Origin: Conchocele bisecta
Taxonomy: Eukaryota > Mollusca > Bivalvia > Lucinida > Thyasiridae
DNA length: 64,000 nt
Direction of reading: 5' to 3'
NCBI GenBank assembly: GCA_029237695.1
Contig: JAQRGA010000174.1
Span: 55,853 to 119,852, forward strand
The position numbers and the translations under genes are program-made. Shown here piece by piece: positions 33,040 to 44,684 of the stretch; position 1 is the first letter of the stretch; the number at the start of each line of letters is the position of its first letter. Under the pieces are notes generated by a model. The model was not told the DNA's origin. It saw only the letters and a list, made by a program, of their open reading frames with translations, and ran no database searches.

Positions 33040-36000
33040 ATACATTCCTGAACATGAATCCGGTGTCGGTCAATAAAATTAGGTGGGACAATGTCACTTT
33101 TGAGGTAATTAAGTGCAAAGAGGACAAATGGGTTCAAAAACATATTGTATATCAGTAGATGGACATGCACGTGCATATCATGCTTCAAATATCAGATAAA
33201 GTTGTTTAAATTGTTGAATATTCTTTCTTAGGACATAATATGAGACGCTTCCTTTGTATGGTGGTTCAAACCGGTTTTTTTTCATGCCATTAATGCATTC
33301 TCGCACTGATAACAGCTGCCTGATAAACCAAAGTTATAACAGGTCAATGCACTTCTGAGCATGTGCAAAGTTTATCAGGCACTTCCGGTCAGAACAACGT
33401 CATTTCATTGGTGGTTTACGTCACATGACGTCAACACGCGACGTTACGTTACGTAAACAAGTTTGAATTCGGATGCACTGAACGAGCGCAAAATCAAGGT
33501 AAACTCAATAAATAAATGTGTTTTTCTGACGTTGAACGAATGGCATGATAAATAGAATACCAGGCAAGTGTCTTTTGATATCAAGTTTATCAGGCTCGGC
33601 TGGAAAACGCGAGGAATCGCTCGGCAAGCCTCGCGATTCCTACGCGTTTTCCAGCCTTGCCTGATAAACTTGATATCAAAAGACACTAGCCTGGTATTCT
33701 ATATGTATTTTGCGATTTTCAAGATGGCCGCCAGGTATCAACATTTTGTCTTACATATATTCTGACTTGATTATTATATGGCGTTTGGTACTTACATTAT
33801 GCGTTTACATACATAGAAATACATTTTTATAACTTATAAAAACAACTAACCACTGACAAATTCATATACATATAAGATGGCCGCCAAATATCCACACAGA
33901 CGTGCAGTAAATGTGTGTGGAATAACACAGATATTTAGCTACACTTTCATGCACATTTATATTTCAGTTATTTGCCTCTTTTGTTATTATTGAATGTGTT
34001 CTTTGCAAAAATGAATGAGTCCATCTAATATACTTACTATTTGACCATGTTGGAATATTCAAGATGGCCGCTAGGTATCGCTTAAGCTCTTAGGCGCTGT
34101 TGATCGACAAAGTAGTAAAGAAATGAAACATAATTGAAAATCATATTTGTAATATTTTAAAAGTGCGAGGCATGTATTCCAAACTGTACCAAATTATCTG
34201 TCGCCGCAAACAAACGTAAATCAAAGATGACCGCCAACATGGATAAAATTCTGACACATCTATATTAAGTAGGGTAGTCATCAACGCCATAGCATATACC
34301 AACCATAAAGTCAATGTTTTAGTGTTTCCGATGACAACATAAAGAATAATATTTTATGACCGCCATTTTAGTTACCAAGATGGCTACTATATTGCGTAGT
34401 TTTATAATATGAGCTATCAACAAAATATTGGTGCAATTCATGGATAACAATATATCCTAGCTGTAACATGGTAATGGTTAGTAAACGACTACATAGTCAC
34501 GATCTTGGATTTCAAGTGTAACATAATACATGTTGACAATGTCAAAGGAAACAGGAACATATTTACAATTACATCTATGTATTCATTCATTTAAGTGAAT
34601 CAACATAATGCCCGTGTCTAATACCTGTATCGGATAGAAATAAAATACAATGGCATGTTGGGAGCATGTGAATGGTAATTTATTATATAATTAACGATGG
34701 TGGGTTGATAATTGCCGGGGAGCGCGATATCCCTGGCTTGGCCCTTATTCGCATGTTCAGCTTAATCAATGTATTAATGCGGTACACGACAAGGTAGGCA
34801 CAGCGATTGACATATCAAAGGGAGGTTGATGAATTCTGAACTTGACTGGCTACGTAACAGCTACCATTATTCACTTCCCACATAATGAAAGCAGCGTTTT
34901 TTTCATAGCGAAGAAGTATGCTTATGCTTAGACAACGAAACCCACGCTATCGCATCTTGAGCTATATAAGTATTATGTTAATGTCCACATTAGTGCGCTA
35001 TAGAAGACACTGAATTGCATTTGCATACGTTATATTCCCACCATTTATACCTGAAAAGTACATATGGAAACATTTATTATTTTAACAAAGTCAAAATATT
35101 GACGACAGAAACATGAACATGAATACCAATAACTTGGAAACACTGCACATGGACACTGTGAGTGTGATTGTCGGTGTAGCAAGAGACATAATCAATTACT
35201 TGAAATTGGGGAATTATATAACACATACATATCGTATATATGTAGAGTCAATGGTGTGATCATGGTCATCGAATCTCTGTTTATATACGACCTATGATGT
35301 TGTTATTGCCCAAAATAAAATAAACATTTGGATAACGTATCATTTAAGTAGTCATATGCCGGTAGCCATGTGCTAGGCCATGTAAGTACATGCATGAATA
35401 AATAACCAGTATTTGTGAGCCATATTCACATTACTCTCTATTCTACGAATTCAATGCAAGGTGTCATCCAGACCATTACATTTCAGTTCATAAACGGCAT
35501 ATGCTGTGTTTATTAACAAGACAATCGCGATTGGATGACCTATACTATCAAGAAGTCATATACAGGTATGCATGGATAATAAACGGTAATGCCATCGAGA
35601 TCCATATATTGTGAATTCATGATGGAACATTTGTTGAGGTCATTCATGAGATTGTTTGGTACATAGAAAGAATAAAAGTTATTAAAATGTATTATGCGGT
35701 CATAATACAATATATATTAAATGCATGTGTATGTCTATGTATCACAGTTATGAAGGGCATTGTTTCTGTTATTGTAATCATATATGTTGTAGTCATATAA
35801 TGTCCTTACATGGTATGTGTAAGTGTCATAACTGTGTATTGTAATATCACAACCAAATGTGTAATATAATATATAATACTTTAAATGCATTAAAATGAAC
35901 ATGGTTGATTATGCTATGCTAATCTAGAATTATATCAGAAAGTTCACACAGTCCGTGGCTATACACACCAACATACGACATACGTATATTTAAGATCGTA

Positions 36001-37485
36001 AGAGATCAAACAGAGACACTTATTTTCACATGCACGTATTTGGGTAGTTGCAATTACGATTCATGGATAAATAATGTACACAAATCAATCAAATAACCAT
36101 TTTTCAGTACGTACAACACCGCAATTCCCGTGACTGAATTTTCAACTAACCAGGTTTGAGCTAACCTGGAAGCGAAACGTGTAAAGCTAAACATTGACAC
36201 ATAGCTGATATGAGGCCTCTAAATCATGAGCATTCGTTACAGCATATTATGTTTTATATATGTGATTGTTTATTTGGCCGTAAAATTTGGGCAGCTTTCG
36301 TGAAACAGACAGTAGTGTTGTATTTTACATGAATTGTTTTATCTTGGTTATAATTAAGTCTAAAGTGATTGAAATGTCATGGTACTTAGCCGCAATCCAG
36401 CATATAACAGTTCGATATATGACTGTAATGCGAGCATGGCCGAACTATAGTATATGGACCAATCGCAATACGTAATGTATACATATATGGCATTATAGTG
36501 CGATTTACAACGTTGTTTTCTTTTTGTTTGACCTACTAATTCGAGCATCACCAAGTGTATTATGGGGCATATACAATATACTAGTATATATATATACCGA
36601 TCTACTAGTCTGAAAACATGTGTATCTGTCCTATAAAGAAATATAAAAGTAAATGAAAAGAAACGCGCACTTGCAATTACCACACTATATTAAAATAGCC
36701 TAAATGAGGCGACCATTTTGAAAATAACACAATTACAAATGACTTCAAAATCAAGTGTGTCCAACTTACTGAATTAACCGCCTAACAGAATACTGTAGTA
36801 TACATAAGTAAAGCAAAAGTAAACATTATATTCAATAACTTTCTAGTTTTTGGAAAATATGGCGGCCATTTTGAATTAAACACGCTCTTTAGGAAGAGCA
36901 TAAATGTTGATCTATATTTTAAGATCGTATCTCAAATCAAAATCAAACTAAAATGTTCATATCTAGCTTAGTACCAAGATATGGTCCACCACAGTGTAGA
37001 TAATGCTGCCTGATCTTGATGACTATGTGGCGTCCATCTTGGATTCATATGGATTTCATAGCCTCCATCTATGTTTAAAATTAATGCATGGTATCCACAT
37101 GATTTTCTGCGTCCGTCCGATCAAGATCCAAATGCCTATTTGTTTTAATTCATCAAATAAGTACACATTTCAGGCTAAATGTTCATGCTTGGCGGCGATC
37201 TTGAATATGTTGATACGCTCAACGATAGAGACGTCCGAGAAAACCGAATTGCTTTGTATATGCCCCATAAAACAATAATAACCAATAAAACATACTTTAT
37301 CGGATTGTTCTGTTATGTTATGCAAGTACATATTGTATTATCAAAATAGAGTGAGCTTTGCACTCATTTGACCCATGTGCATTTAATGACCCCAAAAATG
37401 TCGCATTTTTAATGACCCCAACAATGACCTTTTCCCACCTGATTTGATTGACCGACACCGGGTTCGTGTTCAGGATGATATAATA
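33040..37485. mobile_element. 4.4-kb element with inverted ends and AAGATGGCC(G)CC words
   Basis: CATTCCTGAACATGAATCCG, GTGTCGGTCAATAAAAT and AGGTGGGA near 33043-33090 are answered in reverse at about 37430-37485 (CCACCTGATTTGATTGACCG, ACACCGGGTTCGTGTTCAGG). The left half holds AAGATGGCCGCC words (33723, 33876, 34062), and the right half GGCGGCCATTTTGAA (36861) and GGCGTCCATCTTGG (37029). This is the same plan as 3487-6592. No transposase ORF is visible in 4.4 kb. A long hairpin sits inside at 33553-33701. Confidence 0.55.
33553..33701. repeat. Long near-perfect hairpin
   Basis: Arms of about 65 bp: AGAATACCAGGCAAGTGTCT, TTTGATATCAAGTTTATCAG, CTGGAAAACGCG against CGCGTTTTCCAG, CTGATAAACTTGATATCAAA, AGACACTAGCCTGGTATTCT. 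The apex GAATCGCTCGGCAAGCCTCG, CGATTC fits the recurring GAATC...GATTC pattern. Confidence 0.85.
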
Positions 37486-37566
37486 CATTGATTTAAAGTA
37501 GTCGTTGCTTTCTCGGGTTGAACATAATTCATTTTTATGCTTGCCCCCCCCCCCAACTATTCTATC

Positions 37567-37620
37567 TTCAATATGTATAGAAAAGATGCACTGGTTTTAC
37601 GTCGAAATTCTTTATTATTA
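37567..37620. mobile_element. Fragment of the Penelope-like terminal sequence
   Basis: AGAAAAGATGCACTGGTTTT, ACGTCGAAATTCTTTATT equals the complement of the right end of the element at 32664-32952. Confidence 0.55.
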
Positions 37621-37719
37621 CTACAATATAGGATTTACACAAAATGCAGTTCACCCCCTCACACTCCACGATACAAAAAGGTCCAGCAACACCATGGCTT
37701 ATCAAACGAAACCAATTGT

Positions 37720-38312
37720 ATATGTGTCTGTGACTGACAAAATGGGTGTTATGTGTTTTGCGATCAGTGTAGATCCATATCAGCCTGTGCATTCACACAG
37801 TCTGATCAGGATCTGCACGGTTCGCCATTCCATCAATGAAACACCCGTCATGTTTCTAACAAGCAATATAGATCGGTACAGGAGTGTGCTATTTGTGTCT
37901 GTGACTGGAGAAATGGGGCTTATGGCATTATGGGCTTATGGCATTTGTGACCAGTGTAGATCCAGTGTAGTCTGATCAGGATATGCATGGTTCGCCATTC
38001 CATCAATGATGGTGAAACACCCGTTATGCTGCTAACAAGTAATATAGATCGATACAGGTGTGTCCTATTTGTGACTGTGACTGGGAAAATGGGGATTAGA
38101 GAATTTGTGACCTGTGTAACTCCTGATCAAATAGCACACTCATGTAGCCTGATAACGAGCTATGCTGTTAGAAGCATGAAGGTGTTTTCTTGATCGAATG
38201 GCGAACTGTGCATATCCAGATCAGACTGTGCGGATGCACAGACTGATCTGGATATACACTGGTCGCAAAACCCATAAGACACATTTGCCCAGTCACAGCG
38301 ACATATATGCAG
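37720..38312. mobile_element. Family E cluster, three overlapping copies
   Basis: Left-arm words (TGTCTGTGACTGG, GGGGCTTATGG, GATCAGTGTAGATCC) occur around 37728, 37895 and 38071. CATCAATGAAACACCCGTCA-like segments recur at 37834 and 38003. The cluster closes at about 38195-38305 with an inverted arm, GGCGAACTGTGCATATCCAG to GCCCAGTCACAGCGACAT. This looks like partial tandem duplication of one fold-back. Confidence 0.65.
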
Positions 38313-38455
38313 TTTGTATCGGGAAATGCATGAAAGGCTGGTGGTTATTCCCTATATCAGACATGAAGTGTAAATAAATGTTGTCGCAGGTATGCAGATA
38401 CATATACATGTACATATATTTAAGCTTAAATCCTTGAGGTATGAGGCCATTATTA

Positions 38456-38975
38456 CGGAGCCCCGCAGGGGACATGGATTTTTTTTATTAATTCGTTCCC
38501 ACGAAATAACATTTAATTCCCTCAATTTAGCAATTCGTTCCCTCGAATTACCAATTAGTTCCCACGATATAACAATTCGTTCCCTCGAATTAACAATTCG
38601 TTCCCACGAAATAACAATTCGTTCGCACGGGAACGAATTAACACGATTTGTTATATCGTGGGAGCGAATTGTTAATTCGAGGGAACGAATTGTTAAATTG
38701 AGGGAACGAATTGTCATTTCGTGGTAACAAATTGTTAATTCGACGGAACGAATTGTTATGTCGTGGGAAGAAATTGTTAATTCGAGGGAACGAATTGTTA
38801 AATTGAGGGAACGAATTGTTATTTCGTGGGAACGAATTGTTAATTCGAGGGAATAAATTGTTATATCGTGGGAACGAATTATTAATTCGAGGGAACGGAT
38901 TGTTAAATTGAGTGAACGAATTGTTATTTAGTGGGAACGAATTTAATAAAAATCCATGTCCCTGCGGGGCTCCGT
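38456..38975. mobile_element. Fold-back built from 21-bp tandem units
   Basis: Ends CGGAGCCCCGCAGGGGACAT and ATGTCCCTGCGGGGCTCCG. The left arm holds about six units and the right arm about fifteen units of the type GAATTGTTAATTCGAGGGAA(C), alternating with GTGGGAAC and TTGAGGGAAC variants, in opposite orientation across the centre near 38628. The unit length of 21 gives a 7-residue periodic ORF on both strands, which I do not treat as a gene. Confidence 0.8.
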
Positions 38976-39013
38976 TGATTATTGATCTGAAACGAATTTG
39001 GAAATAACTTTTA

Positions 39014-39427
39014 ACCTTAACCCTTAGAGCGCTAGACAAAACAAGTGTAGGTCTACCGTTTCTTTTAAATCTTGCCTTATTTCAAAATAAAAAACATGTT
39101 TTGACAGCACTTCAGAATCTTTTCCAATGGACATGATTCTGAAGTGCTGTCAACGCATGTTGTAAATTATTATAAAGTGCTATCAAAACATGTGTTTGAT
39201 AATAAAAATGGAAAATAGAAAATAAAAAGCTATTTGTTACGTGGATGTTAACCCTTACACCGCTATCTTAATTATTTGTGTTGTCTGCTGTTTATTTTCT
39301 ATTTTTATCATCAAAAACATGCTTTGACAGCACTTTAGAATCATTTCCATTGGAAATGATTCTGATGTGCTGTCAAATCATGTTTTTATTGAGAAATAAG
39401 GCAAGATATAAAAGCAGCAGCAGACGA
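39014..39427. mobile_element. Two adjacent TTAA-type elements, family A
   Basis: TTAACCCTTAGAGCGCTA begins at 39017 and TTAACCCTTACACCGCTATC at about 39249. The hairpins are about 39100-39160 (GAATCTTTTCC / GGACATGATTC) and 39320-39375 (GAATCATTTCCATTGGAAAT, GATTC). The second ends in GCAGCAGACGACCATTGTTG and runs into the 32-bp array. Confidence 0.75.
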
Positions 39428-39619
39428 CCATTGTTGTGTGTAGCGGTGTTCGGGTTAGACCATTGTTGTGTGTAGCGGTGTTCGGGTTAGACCATTGTTG
39501 TGTGTAGCGGTGTTCGGGTTATACCATTGTTGTGTGTAGCGGTGTTCGGGTTAGACCATTGTTGTGTGTAGCGGTGTTCGGGTTAGACCATTGTTGTGTG
39601 TAGCGGTGTTCGGGTTAGA
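39428..39619. repeat. 32-bp minisatellite, six units
   Basis: Six head-to-tail units of 32 bp with CCATTGTTGTGTGTAGCGGT and GTTCGGGTTAGA. The only clear change is an ATA for AGA at the third junction. The unit matches the right terminal repeat of family A (TAGCGGTCTAAGGGTTAA), so it is an amplified element end. Confidence 0.92.
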
Positions 39620-40183
39620 CCATTTTTTCCAAGGCGACTTGCGGAAAGTGAGACGGTGATTACAATGATGTCCGTCTGTTTGTCCATGTCCAAAATTTGC
39701 ATTATTCAATTATTGTATCCCTCTACAATTACATATGAGACATGCCATGTGATTTTGTACCTTCGGACATATGCGTAATTTCATGAATTATGTTTACAAA
39801 ATTTACAATATTTTCCGTAAATGGCGTCCAAAGTTGACAAGATTTTTATGTTCCGCATGTACTCTGAAAATGTTGTCAACATTAACGTTCAGATAAGTTT
39901 TGTATCTCAAGAGTATTATACCCCCAGATTTCAAATTCAATGCATTTATAATTGATTTTCTTATTAAATAGGGAACAAATGATAAAAAAGTAAACAATTT
40001 AAAAATTCACTTATTTGAGCTGCAAAAAGCAAACACTTGCAGCTCCACTAAGTACTTTTTTAACTGTACTACATTCTTTTCACTACTCAATTTCAAAATC
40101 AATGTGTATTTTCACATTGCTGTGAGTTTTTTGTACTCCCACTTTTGATAATCAATGCGTACTCTGCTAAAATAAGTGCATAA
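39620..40183. repeat. Minus-strand dispersed-repeat end, then a fold-back
   Basis: GACTTGCGGAAAGTGAGACG and GTGATTACAATGATGTCCG match the inverted end of the AGGTCA-rich repeats (compare 47130). At about 40005-40140 AATTCACTTATTTGAGCTGC is followed by AGCAAACACTTGCAGCTCCA; a related core lies in 51792-52063. Confidence 0.5.
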
Positions 40184-40627
40184 ATAGAGAATAGTAGGTT
40201 AGTGCCGTGAATGGGAAAAAATATCCGGCAAGGCTGAAGAATTTCTTTATTTCTCATCAGAAGTATATGTTGTGACCACTCATTTGAACCGTCTCGCCGA
40301 GACGGTTCAAATGAGTATGAGTGGTCACAACATATACTTTGGTTCAGAAATAAGGAAAATAGATAGAGAATAGTAGGTTAGTGCCGTGAATGGGAAAAAA
40401 ATATCTGGCAAGGCTCAGGAAACGGGATGGGCGAGGCTCTGCCGAGCACATCCCGTTTCCGTGCCGCGCCAGATATTTTTCCCATTCACGGCACTAACCT
40501 ACTATTCTATTTATCCCGTGAACACCTACAAATGGCTGTAAAATGCAAAAATAGTATTGACTGGATATCAAAAATGTTTCACGGCACCGTGTTTCACGGC
40601 ACATACGCACTGTGTTGACGGGACAAA
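40184..40627. mobile_element. Fold-back family F copy 2, with a hairpin between duplicated left arms
   Basis: The left arm AGAATAGTAGGTTAGTGCCG occurs at about 40188 and again at about 40368. Between them sits a hairpin (about 40262-40338, AGTATATGTTGTGACCACTC, apex GAACCGTCTCGCCGAGACGG). The complete palindrome is 40362-40516, and similarity to copy 1 runs on to about 40627. Confidence 0.7.
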
Positions 40628-40814
40628 AATGCCAATACGCACCTTATCTGGAACTCTGGCGTTAGTCCATGAAAATGCGTACATACGTTAGTAACACTTC
40701 AATTCTTAGTAACTCATGAACCACTTCACCGATTTACATAATATTGGGCCGCAATGTGTGTCCTTAGATGGTATTTTGTTTCACATACACCCCACGTCTG
40801 AACACCCAAGATCA

Positions 40815-41032
40815 GGGTGCCGTTTCACTAAACTTTGTACGACTAAAACGTTTGTAAGTGATGATAGTCAGTAAATTTCACATTAACAATGTTCTTGAAA
40901 ACAATTATAGGATTTACATTTATTGAGCATAATGCTCAACACATGTAAATCCATCAATTGAAATTTCCAGACAATCCTAAGTGTGCACTGACAAACATTT
41001 TAGTCGTACAAAGTTCAGTGAAACGAGCCCCA
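40815..41032. mobile_element. MITE family C, complete copy
   Basis: The left end CCGTTTCACTAAACTTTGTA, CGACTAAAACGTTTG is mirrored by CAAACATTTTAGTCGTACAA, AGTTCAGTGAAACG. The centre carries GATTTACATTTATTGAGCAT and its complement. It has no ORF. Confidence 0.85.
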
Positions 41033-41294
41033 GGTCACTGAGGACTTGCGTTCATCTTGTTTGTAAGGCAAATCCATGAGGACTTGTGTTAATTATATTA
41101 TCACAGCTGCCAGAGAGGGGATTAGCTTAGCGATAACGAGCCTTTGTCATTCTATGGTCCACCCATGTGGCCTATATGCTCAAGGTCATGCACAGGATCT
41201 TAAAGTTTCTTTAAAGATTTTGCAATATGACTATCAAATTCCGTGGCGGGTTCGACTTGTAGCCCACAGCCATCTGGTCATTGTTCAGTGAATC

Positions 41295-41485
41295 CAGCGC
41301 TATAGTTAAGGTGCGTAATTTGGAGGTAAATTTCTTATTTTTCCATCAAAAATGGCAAGTTGGGAGTACTTTAGAATCGTCTCGATGAGACGATTCTAAA
41401 GGACTCCCAACTTGCCATTTTTGATGAAGAAATAACAAAATTTCACCCCAAGTTGGTCAAATTATGCACCTTAACTGGAGCTCTG
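41295..41485. mobile_element. Miniature element, family B-related
   Basis: Ends CAGCGCTATAGTTAAGGTGC and GCACCTTAACTGGAGCTCTG, with GAATC at 41290-41294 and 41486-41490. The hairpin 41346-41428 has perfect arms (CATCAAAAATGGCAAGTTGG) and apex GAATCGTCTCGATGAGACGA, TTC. Confidence 0.8.
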
Positions 41486-41723
41486 GAATCCTTTCTATTC
41501 CATTACTTCTGTGTTCATACAGTGCAATAAATCCTTTCTTACACTTTGTTGTTAACGACAAATATCAAACTTTGTATGTACGTGCAGTTATATAGATGTA
41601 AATACTTGTACATGTTGCTGAATTTGTTGTTGATGACCAAATGCATTTAATTATACCCACTGTGTGATAGCAATGGGGTGGGTGAGACATTACCTTGATA
41701 TTTTTATGTTCCTTCTGTACACC

Positions 41724-41920
41724 CAGGGATCAGTTTACAGGGCGAAGTGGGCGAAATTCTCTCCCTAAATTGTCCGAAATTCTCTCCCTAAATTGTCCAA
41801 AATTCTCTCCCTAAATTGTCCGACTTCTCCCTATTTTGAGTTGAGGGAGAAGTTTTTCACTATTTTCTCCATTTTTTGGTGAAAACTTCTCTCTATTTTG
41901 AAGGGCTAGCTTGAACCTTG
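41724..41920. mobile_element. hAT-like miniature element with 5-bp duplication
   Basis: Ends CAGGGATCAGTTTACAGGGC and GGGCTAGCTTGAACCTTG, with ACACC on both sides (41719-41723, 41921-41925). Inside, AAATTCTCTCCCTAAATTGT(CC) occurs three times. A relative is at 54207-54413. Confidence 0.6.
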
Positions 41921-42089
41921 ACACCCGTGGACATTTGAGACACGCCATGTGATTTTGTACCTAAAACATGTGCAATATCTCATGAAAAATATTTAAAATC
42001 TTTACGATAATATCCTTAAATGTCATCAAATGTTGACTATATATTCATAGCAAATGCAGAATTTTATAATCATAATAAATTATTGGTGT

Positions 42090-42205
42090 TTCATTGATGG
42101 GATGGCGAACAGTGCAGATCCTGATCCGACTGTGCGGATGCACAGGCGCATCTGGATCTACACTGGTCCCAAAACCCGATTTCTCCAGTCACAGCCACCT
42201 ATTGT
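42090..42205 (-). mobile_element. Family E fragment
   Basis: Inverted arm: GGCGAACAGTGCAGATCCTG, CGGATGCACAGGCGCATCTG, ACACTGGTCCCAAAACC, TTCTCCAGTCACAGCCAC. Confidence 0.7.
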
Positions 42206-42659
42206 GTTTGGACCTAAACACATGAAAAATATTTAAAAACTTTACGATCATTTCCTTAAATGACACTAAATGTATCCGTATGTGTCGGTGGGTCTGGTTC
42301 AGAAGTCGGCATGTATTTCTCCTATCTGCCACCGGGGGAGTTTTTGTGCTGACGGGCCGCTTTTTCTTGTTGTTGCTTTGTGTATTGTCTATTATGTCCA
42401 TGCAGGCCGCGGCCATCTAGTTTTAATTATTGGTTAAAACTTTTTATTATCTTTAAAATAAACAGGATTATTTTTACCATCTTGTAATTATTTTAATGTT
42501 TTGTTTTGAAGATTGTTAATAAATGAGTTACTTGTATACATACAGTGCATGTCTTTTATTTTATATTTGCATCTGAACGACTTCATTTGATAGCATGCTT
42601 TCTTAAGTGGATCAGTAACGTTTTGAAGATATTGGAAATTAGGCAAAAATAAAGCATTA
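42206..42659. other. No gene; possible element end at about 42425
   Basis: GCAGGCCGCGGCCATCTAG then TTTTAA resembles ends near 47640 and 41275 (CGGCCATCTGG). A short GC hairpin before CTAG would suit a Helitron-like 3' end, but no 5' end is identified. Confidence 0.3.
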
Positions 42660-42763
42660 ATTGTGGCTGTGACTGGAGTAATTGGGCTCCGGAGCTGGGT
42701 CTTGCAAAAGCCATATGCCCCAGTTCTCCATTTACAATTACAAATAATCGGGACAATGTTTAA

Positions 42764-42956
42764 CCCTTTCACCCCTAAGTAACTGGAATGGAATTTGATA
42801 TGCTAATTTTGCACGGGTCACAAAATGATTTTCAGACTAGTACATTTATGAAAAGGGGGTGTTTTTGTTCTCAAAAATATGAAAATTACTTGTAAAAATT
42901 GCAGATCCTGATGAGACGACTCGTCATCACTATACATGCCTGTGGTGTTGAAAGGG
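42764..42956. mobile_element. TTAA-flanked miniature element
   Basis: TTAA at 42760-42763 and 42957-42960. Ends CCCTTTCACCCC and GGTGTTGAAAGGG. It shares AATGATTTTCAGACTAGT-type and GATCCTGATGAGACGACTCG words with 25369-25606 in reverse. Confidence 0.7.
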
Positions 42957-42960
42957 TTAA

Positions 42961-43400
42961 AGATAGCATACATTGCCCAAGATTTGTGCAATTTCTGCCA
43001 TCTTGTCACATTATTTGCTGCTGACTTGACTTCTCCAGTTAAGTTTCATTAAAAATGGCATATCCAGAATGGCGTATGCCATCTATCAATGTCTTGCCCA
43101 CCCAAATGTGCAGAGGGCATACCCACGGGAATTAGGCATTCTAAAATGCACAGTATAATTCATGTCTGTAGGACATTGTCTAATTCCTGAGGATCTTTAG
43201 GGGAGAATTCCTGCCATTGAAACAAGATATCTGGGAGACTCATACATTATATCCCTCAGCTGTCAAATTCACGCACCTTATCTATTTTTGTGTCGTGTCT
43301 AATTCCCCAGGTTTGCCTGCCGCCCCTCTTGTGAATAAAACATTGATGATGCATAATGTACACATCCCAGGTATGCCTGCCGCCCCGCCCTCCCCTCCAG
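42961..43400. other. No gene; local duplication at 43300-43400
   Basis: CCCAGGTTTGCCTGCCGCCC and CCCAGGTATGCCTGCCGCCC are about 65 bp apart with shared AACATTGATGATGCATAATG between. A further partial copy of that word follows the MITE at 43650. Confidence 0.5.
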
Positions 43401-43649
43401 GGGTCCGTTTCACTAAACTTTGTACGACTAAAATGTTTGTAGCGCAAATTTAGAATTGTCTGGAAATTAAATTGATGGATTTACATTTATTGAGCATAGG
43501 CTGCATTTGCAGCCTATGCTGAATAAATGTAAATCCAATAATTGTTTACAAGAAAACATTATTAATGTGATATTTAAAGACTATCATAATTTTGCATTAC
43601 AAACATTTCGTACGAACTAGTCGTACGAAGTTTAGTGAAACTGCCCCAG
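43401..43649. mobile_element. MITE family C, third copy
   Basis: Ends CCGTTTCACTAAACTTTGTA and TCGTACGAAGTTTAGTGAAA. The central palindrome is GATTTACATTTATTGAGCAT, AGGCTGCATTTGCAGCCTAT. The right arm has a small internal repeat of TCGTACGA. Confidence 0.85.
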
Positions 43650-43802
43650 GTGAATAAGACATTGATGGTGCATAATCTACACATTTTATACTTTTACTTT
43701 TGTAATGTGTATTTTACATTCCATATGTTGTAGTTGTATAGTGTTAGCTGCTTCTGTTTTACAATGTACAGTCCCTATCACATGCATAATACATGTACAT
43801 AC

Positions 43803-44201
43803 CAGGGCTCCAGATAAGGAATTAGTAATTGAGTTTTGTCACTCCATCATTTCTGAAGCAATTGGGTATTTCAAAATTTTAATTGGGTAAACTAAAATCA
43901 CACTACTGGTTACACATCAACAGACAATAATTATTGAATAGTTTGCTTCAAAATGAAAACACATCTTGGCATTTCATTAGAATTGTCTCCAAGCACAATT
44001 CTAATTAAATACCATGATGTGTTTTCATGGAAAATAAGAAAAAATATGCTAATTCTGTGGTCTGTTTATTGTTTTTTGCAGCATGATAAAGGTACCACAC
44101 TTTTTTTATTGCTTTTGATACTCGCTACTTCTGATTTCAATTGGGTTTTTGGCAATTTTAATTGGGTATTTAAGCAAATACGCAGCTTATCTGGAGCTCT
44201 G
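43803..44201. mobile_element. Miniature element, family B, copy 2
   Basis: Ends CAGGGCTCCAGATAAGG and CTTATCTGGAGCTCTG, with the 6-bp duplication ACATAC at 43797-43802 and 44202-44207. It aligns with 29693-30109 along its length. Its hairpin apex has lost symmetry (GAATTGTCTCCAAGCACAAT). Confidence 0.88.
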
Positions 44202-44315
44202 ACATACCGTATTTATTCTAATAATAGTCCCTCTCTAATATTGCCTGCTCTACAATAGTAGCATATCTCCGATAGTTTCAGTAAAAACATATTGTCCCAA
44301 GGAAAATTAATTTAA

Positions 44316-44518
44316 CCCTTACCATGCTAAATTAACATTTGTTGTCTGCTGTTTATTTTTATTTTCCATGTTATATCATCAAAACCATGTTTTGACAACA
44401 CTTTAAAATCATTTCCAATGGAAATGATTCTGAAGTGTTGTCAAACCATGTTTTTATTGAGAAAAAAAACAAAACATAAATGGACAGCAGACAATTTACG
44501 TTTCCCGCGTTCTAAGGG
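44316..44518. mobile_element. TTAA-type element, family A
   Basis: TTAA at 44312-44315 and 44519-44522. Ends CCCTTACCATGCTAAATTAA and CGCGTTCTAAGGG. Hairpin TTTGACAACACTTTAAAATC, apex CATTTCCAATGGAAATG. Contains GTTGTCTGCTG and, inverted, CAGCAGACAA. Confidence 0.8.
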
Positions 44519-44684
44519 TTAAAACAATAAGATCTCTCAAATTACTAAAAAAGATTTTGTTGGTGGTACATGTATAGACATATTTTATTAAATTCTAGTT
44601 TACATAAATGTGAGGTATGCAAGCAGTGTAAAGAGGATTATCCCTAAAGATTGCTATCTTATAGTGTGTCGTTCATTCTAATCA

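Noticed and set aside
33418..33465. Cluster of CRE-like words (TACGTCACATGACGTCA, ACGTTACGTTACGTAA) as a gene promoter
   Set aside because: It lies inside a repeat element beside a large hairpin, and no downstream exon can be supported.
37505..37975. 156-codon ORF
   Set aside because: It spans a C-run, a Penelope-like fragment and two family E copies; related peptides recur wherever family E occurs.
38352..39039. ORFs with 7-residue periodicity on both strands
   Set aside because: Produced by 21-bp tandem units of the fold-back; no start context or homology.
39428..39619. Evenly spaced 32-bp repeats resembling a CRISPR array
   Set aside because: There are no variable spacers; units are head to tail and match a transposon end in a eukaryotic context.
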